This document shows, one piece after another, positions 5,406-8,002 of a stretch of 8,002 nucleotides of DNA. Within the stretch, counting starts at the first letter, position 1; each line of letters starts with the position of its first letter. Origin of the DNA: an uncultured Bacillaceae bacterium (GTDB taxonomy: Bacteria; Bacillota; Bacilli; Caldalkalibacillales; Caldalkalibacillaceae); NCBI GenBank assembly GCA_937967685.1, contig CALBTX010000068.1, forward strand, positions 1-8,002, written 5' to 3'. The notes under the pieces are model-generated. The model searched no databases. It was not told where the DNA came from and saw nothing but the letters and a program-made list of their open reading frames with translations. A program made the position numbers and the translations under genes.

Positions 5406-5426
5406 ATGGCTAAAGTGGTGAAATGA
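5406..5426 (+). other. 6-codon mini-ORF overlapping the ispE start
   Basis: ATG at 5406 opens MAKVVK, and its TGA (5424-5426) overlaps the ispE start codons ATGATG (5423-5428). The ribosome binding site before it is poor (GTGAGTGAA). The ORF itself covers the ispE ribosome binding site (AAAGTGGTGA, 5412-5421), so it may be fortuitous. Confidence 0.2.
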
Positions 5427-6286
5427 TGAGAAGATCGGTGAAAGCTCCGGCCAAAATCAACTTGACTTTGGACGTTCTACATAAACGAACTGACGGATAT
5501 CATGAAGTGGAGATGGTCATGACCACCGTTGACTTGGCGGACCGCATCGAGTTAAGCCCCCTGCCGGGAACAGACATTCAAGTGCGTTCATCCGTCAGTT
5601 ATGTTCCGTGTGACGAGCGCAATCTAGCCTATCAGGCGGCCAAATTGTTACAAAAGCTGTTTCGCGTTCAACAGGGGGTTTCCATCTATATTGAAAAGAA
5701 AATTCCTGTCGCGGCCGGTTTGGCCGGTGGAAGCAGTGATGCGGCCGGTACGATTAAAGGACTTAACGATTTGTGGCAGCTGGGCTTGACCACGGAGGAA
5801 ATGGCCCAGCTGGGCGCACAGATTGGTTCAGATGTGGCTTTTTGTGTTTATGGGGGTACGGCGCTGGCCAGAGGGAGAGGTGAAATCATCACCCCTTTGC
5901 CTTCGCCGCCGCCTTTTTGGGTGACATTGGCCAAGCCTTCAGTCGGCGTTTCTACCAAAAATATATATCAAAAATTAAAGCCCGATCATCTTCAGTCCGG
6001 GGTAGATACAGCACGGATGATTCAGGCCATTGAGCAAGGCTGCTTTGAGGCCATCTGCGCCAACTTAGGGAATGCACTCGAATCAGTGACGTTCAGGGAA
6101 TACCCGGAAGTCGCTTTCATTAAGCAGCGTATGAAAAGTTTCGGTGGAGAAGGTGTGCTCATGACCGGCAGCGGTCCCACGGTGTTCGCATTAACCCAAA
6201 AAGAGTCCCGGGCCAGAAGAATATATAACGGATTAAAAGGTTTTTGCAAAGAAGTATTCCTTGTGCGTTCGTTGGCCCAAACTTAA
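5426..6286 (+). CDS. ispE: 4-(cytidine 5'-diphospho)-2-C-methyl-D-erythritol kinase
   Basis: IspE phosphorylates the 2-hydroxyl of CDP-methylerythritol with ATP, the fourth step of the cytoplasmic MEP pathway to isoprenoids. The 286-residue product is a GHMP-family kinase of normal length. KAPAKINL (6-13) holds catalytic K10, and DGYHEVEM (23-30) binds substrate. PVAAGLAGGSSDA (94-106) is the glycine-rich ATP loop, GSDVAF (134-139) carries catalytic D136, and LMTGSGPTVFAL (245-256) is the C-terminal GHMP motif. Two adjacent ATGs exist (5423 and 5426). The second is preferred: the ribosome binding site AAAGTGGTGA is only one base from the first, and six residues before KAPAK match the usual family N-terminus. 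purR follows after 18 bases with no terminator, so ispE probably leads an operon. Confidence 0.96.
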   Translation: MRRSVKAPAKINLTLDVLHKRTDGYHEVEMVMTTVDLADRIELSPLPGTDIQVRSSVSYVPCDERNLAYQAAKLLQKLFRVQQGVSIYIEKKIPVAAGLAGGSSDAAGTIKGLNDLWQLGLTTEEMAQLGAQIGSDVAFCVYGGTALARGRGEIITPLPSPPPFWVTLAKPSVGVSTKNIYQKLKPDHLQSGVDTARMIQAIEQGCFEAICANLGNALESVTFREYPEVAFIKQRMKSFGGEGVLMTGSGPTVFALTQKESRARRIYNGLKGFCKEVFLVRSLAQT

Positions 6287-6304
6287 CGGAGGGGGGTTCA
6301 AAGA

Positions 6305-7120
6305 ATGAAGCTCAGAAGAAGTGCACGCATTGCTGATATGACTCAACATCTCCTATCCAGACCTCACCAGATCATCCCTCTGACATATTTTAAAGAACGT
6401 TATCAAGCGGCTAAATCTTCCATCAGTGAGGATTTACAAATTATAAAAGAAACGTTACAAGCGGAGGGCAGCGGACAATTAATGACGCTGGCAGGTGCTT
6501 CAGGAGGCGTCAAATATATCCCCCAGGTGACAAATCGGCAATCCAAGGAATGGGTGGCCGAGTGGATCGACGGGTTGGCCGATCCCGGGAGGCTGCTTCC
6601 CGGAGGTTATTTGTATATGACCGATTATTTGAGTCAGCCCCGGGTTGTGAATCGCATCGGCAGAATGTTTAGTTCACGCTTTGCAGATGCCCGGGTCGAC
6701 TATGTCATGACTGTGGAAACAAAGGGAATCCCCCTTGCTTATGCCACCGCTCAATATTTGAATGTTCCTTTTGTCATTGTGCGCAGGGATCATCGCGTCA
6801 CCGAAGGATCTGTCGTCAGTATCAACTATGTGTCCGGTTCATCCAAACGCATTCAGACGATGTCTTTGTCCCGACGGAGCATCCCGAAACATGCCAAAGT
6901 CCTGCTTTTGGATGACTTTATGAAAGCGGGCGGGACGATTCGGGGGATGATGGATTTGTTGCAGGAATTTGAGGCCGAAATGGCGGGAGCGTGTGTTTTC
7001 GTCGAATCATTGGCGACCAAAGAAAAATTGGTCGACGGGGTTTTATCGGTCATCCGCCTTTGTGCAGTGGATATGGAAACCAAAAAAATACAATTAGAGG
7101 GAGGAAACATTTATGATTGA
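6305..7120 (+). CDS. purR: Purine operon repressor PurR
   Basis: This is the Gram-positive PurR, unrelated to the LacI-type PurR of E. coli. It represses purine biosynthesis and transport genes by binding PurBox DNA, and PRPP relieves repression when purines are scarce. The 271-residue product has a winged-helix N-terminal domain (about 1-73, RRSARIADMTQHLL and SSISEDLQII). A type I phosphoribosyltransferase-like domain follows, with the PRPP loop VLLLDDFMKAGGT (199-211) and the flexible segment VRRDHRVTEGSVVSINYVSG (159-178). A G-rich ribosome binding site (GGAGGGGGG, 6288-6296) precedes the ATG. The end overlaps ridA by 8 bases, which fits reports that the ridA homologue YabJ helps PurR repress purA in B. 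subtilis. I could not find a convincing PurBox upstream, so self-regulation is not evident. Confidence 0.96.
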   Translation: MKLRRSARIADMTQHLLSRPHQIIPLTYFKERYQAAKSSISEDLQIIKETLQAEGSGQLMTLAGASGGVKYIPQVTNRQSKEWVAEWIDGLADPGRLLPGGYLYMTDYLSQPRVVNRIGRMFSSRFADARVDYVMTVETKGIPLAYATAQYLNVPFVIVRRDHRVTEGSVVSINYVSGSSKRIQTMSLSRRSIPKHAKVLLLDDFMKAGGTIRGMMDLLQEFEAEMAGACVFVESLATKEKLVDGVLSVIRLCAVDMETKKIQLEGGNIYD

Positions 7121-7511
7121 GAAAAAAACCGTTCAAACCGATCGCGCACCTCAGGCGATCGGACCTTATTCCCAAGCCCAGGAAGTCGGCTCGTTCATTT
7201 TTACCTCCGGGCAAATCCCTTTGAATACGCAAGGTGAAGTGGTTCAAGGAGGCATCGAAGCCCAAACGAGACAAGTGATCGAAAATTTAAAGGCTGTCTT
7301 GGAAGCGGCCGGTTCCGGTTTAGATGACATCATCAAGGTGACGGTCTTTATCCGGGATATGAATGACTTTGCCAAGCTGAACGAGGTTTATGGTGAATAT
7401 TTTGGCCGGAGCCGCCCAGCCAGATCTTGTGTCGAAGTGTCTCGTTTGCCTAAAGACGTCAGTGTGGAAATGGAATGTATTGCCTTGAAAGCAAATATTG
7501 AAAAAAATTAA
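7113..7511 (+). CDS. ridA: RidA family enamine/imine deaminase (YabJ)
   Basis: RidA (YjgF/YER057c/UK114 family) hydrolyses reactive enamine and imine intermediates, such as 2-aminoacrylate made by PLP enzymes, and so prevents damage in the cytoplasm. It works as a trimer. The 132-residue product matches the family throughout: APQAIGPYSQA (12-22), FTSGQIPLN (30-38), DIIKVTVFIRDMNDF (72-86) and RPARSCVEVSRLP (101-113). The key arginine (R104), the conserved cysteine (C106) and the catalytic-site glutamate (E119) are present, so it should be an active deaminase. Its C-terminal tail is a few residues longer than usual and Lys/Asn-rich. GGGAGGA (7099-7105) sits 7 bases before the ATG, inside the end of purR (overlap ATGATTGA, 7113-7120), implying coupled translation. 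Confidence 0.97.
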   Translation: MIEKKTVQTDRAPQAIGPYSQAQEVGSFIFTSGQIPLNTQGEVVQGGIEAQTRQVIENLKAVLEAAGSGLDDIIKVTVFIRDMNDFAKLNEVYGEYFGRSRPARSCVEVSRLPKDVSVEMECIALKANIEKN

Positions 7512-7531
7512 GGAAATTATTTAGCTCAAAA

Positions 7532-7558
7532 GAAGGATTTCGCCCATTTTTGTTGAAA
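7532..7558 (+). promoter_or_regulatory. sigma-H promoter of spoVG
   Basis: GAAGGATTT (7532-7540) fits the sigma-H -35 pattern RnAGGAWWW completely. After 11 bases, GTTGAAA (7552-7558) fits the -10 pattern RnnGAAT except for the last base. The spoVG promoter of B. subtilis is a classic sigma-H promoter with AGGATTT at -35, so the context agrees. It lies just after the ridA stop. Confidence 0.8.
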
Positions 7559-7605
7559 ACATAGACAACAACGGAAATTTTTTGACAAAAAGGTGGTGAA
7601 CTTTC

Positions 7606-7902
7606 ATGGAAATCACTGATGTAAGGCTTCGCCGAGTCAATACGGACGGCAGAATGAGAGCGATTGCATCCATTACAATGGATAATGAATTTGTGGTTCA
7701 TGATATTCGGGTCATCGACGGGAATAACGGAATGTTTGTGGCCATGCCGTCAAAGCGGACGCCAGATGGGGAATTTCGAGATATTGCCCATCCGATTTCA
7801 TCGGCAACCCGTGAAAAAATACAAAACGCTGTCCTGAAAGAGTACGAACTTCAGGGTGAGCGCGAAGATTATCCATCCGAAACATTAGGAACGGGCGCCT
7901 AA
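7606..7902 (+). CDS. spoVG: Septation/stage V sporulation regulator SpoVG
   Basis: SpoVG is a small nucleic-acid-binding regulator. In B. subtilis it affects asymmetric septation and cortex formation, and in other Firmicutes it acts as a global RNA- or DNA-binding regulator of capsule, virulence and stress genes. The 98-residue product is of normal length and conserved from the first residue: MEITDVRLRRV, MRAIASITMDNEFVVHDIRVIDG (17-39), FVAMPSKRTPDGEFRDIAHPI (44-64), then an acidic tail. AAAGGTGGTGA (7589-7599) is a near-perfect ribosome binding site 6 bases before the ATG. It has its own sigma-H promoter and a terminator, so it is mainly monocistronic. Read-through from ridA is possible, because I see no terminator between the two. 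Confidence 0.97.
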   Translation: MEITDVRLRRVNTDGRMRAIASITMDNEFVVHDIRVIDGNNGMFVAMPSKRTPDGEFRDIAHPISSATREKIQNAVLKEYELQGEREDYPSETLGTGA

Positions 7903-7950
7903 CTTTGTCCATGGTCGATAAAAATATGTTTACGCAAAAAGTGGATCGAT

Positions 7951-7986
7951 AGGAAGATTCAACCCCTGAGTGAATCTTCTTTTTTT
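7951..7986 (+). terminator. intrinsic terminator of spoVG
   Basis: GAAGATTCA (7953-7961) and TGAATCTTC (7971-7979) form a 9-pair stem with a 9-base loop, followed by seven T (7980-7986). The last 16 bases of the window hold no gene. glmU would be expected further on. Confidence 0.93.
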
Positions 7987-8002
7987 GTTTTTGGTCAATT
8001 TT

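Noticed and set aside
5473..5490. PurBox-like CGTTC and CGAAC pair at the beginning of ispE
   Set aside because: Only four bases (GTTC/GAAC) are truly inverted, the flanks do not fit the PurBox pattern, and it lies in conserved coding sequence. CGAAC at 686-690 near yabE also lacks PurBox flanks.
1..8002. A previously undescribed multi-gene system
   Set aside because: All eleven genes are recognisable core genes in the order known from B. subtilis. There is no foreign-looking insert, unknown gene cluster, CRISPR array or mobile element.

Overview
The window is a stretch of chromosome from an endospore-forming Gram-positive bacterium of the Bacillaceae type. The gene order tatD - yabE - rnmV - ksgA - yabG - veg - sspF - ispE - purR - ridA(yabJ) - spoVG matches, as I recall it, the corresponding region of the Bacillus subtilis chromosome, where glmU follows spoVG. 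All eleven genes lie on the + strand. Four are sporulation genes or are controlled during sporulation (yabG, sspF, spoVG and, by family, yabE in spore or cell-wall remodelling). By eye the base composition is balanced, and several proteins differ enough from B. subtilis that this is not a close Bacillus subtilis relative. An alkaliphilic or thermophilic bacillus is possible, but the sequence alone does not prove it.

Left part (1-2103): the 3' three-quarters of tatD, then yabE, a membrane-anchored cell-wall hydrolase with its own strong sigma-A promoter and a clear intrinsic terminator. Centre-left (2104-4567): rnmV, which matures 5S rRNA, overlaps ksgA, which methylates 16S rRNA, so two RNA-processing functions are translationally coupled. 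The sporulation protease gene yabG follows with a good sigma-K-type promoter and its own terminator. Centre (4568-5314): two short, separately transcribed genes. veg has two tandem sigma-A promoters, and sspF encodes a small acid-soluble spore protein; each ends in an intrinsic terminator.

Right part (5315-8002): ispE, purR and ridA form a tight cluster covering isoprenoid precursor synthesis, purine repression and enamine/imine deamination, with purR and ridA overlapping. spoVG follows, preceded by an almost perfect sigma-H promoter and ended by an intrinsic terminator. The window closes in the gap where glmU would be expected.

I found no mobile element, CRISPR array, tRNA or rRNA gene, and no unknown multi-gene system. 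This is ordinary core chromosome. The points worth a second look are regulatory: an 18-base dyad over the yabE -10 box, a tandem duplication of the rnmV translation start that creates an 8-codon ORF, a possible mask on the yabG ribosome binding site in read-through transcripts, and the tandem veg promoters with a TTG start. No gap between genes exceeds 300 bases.
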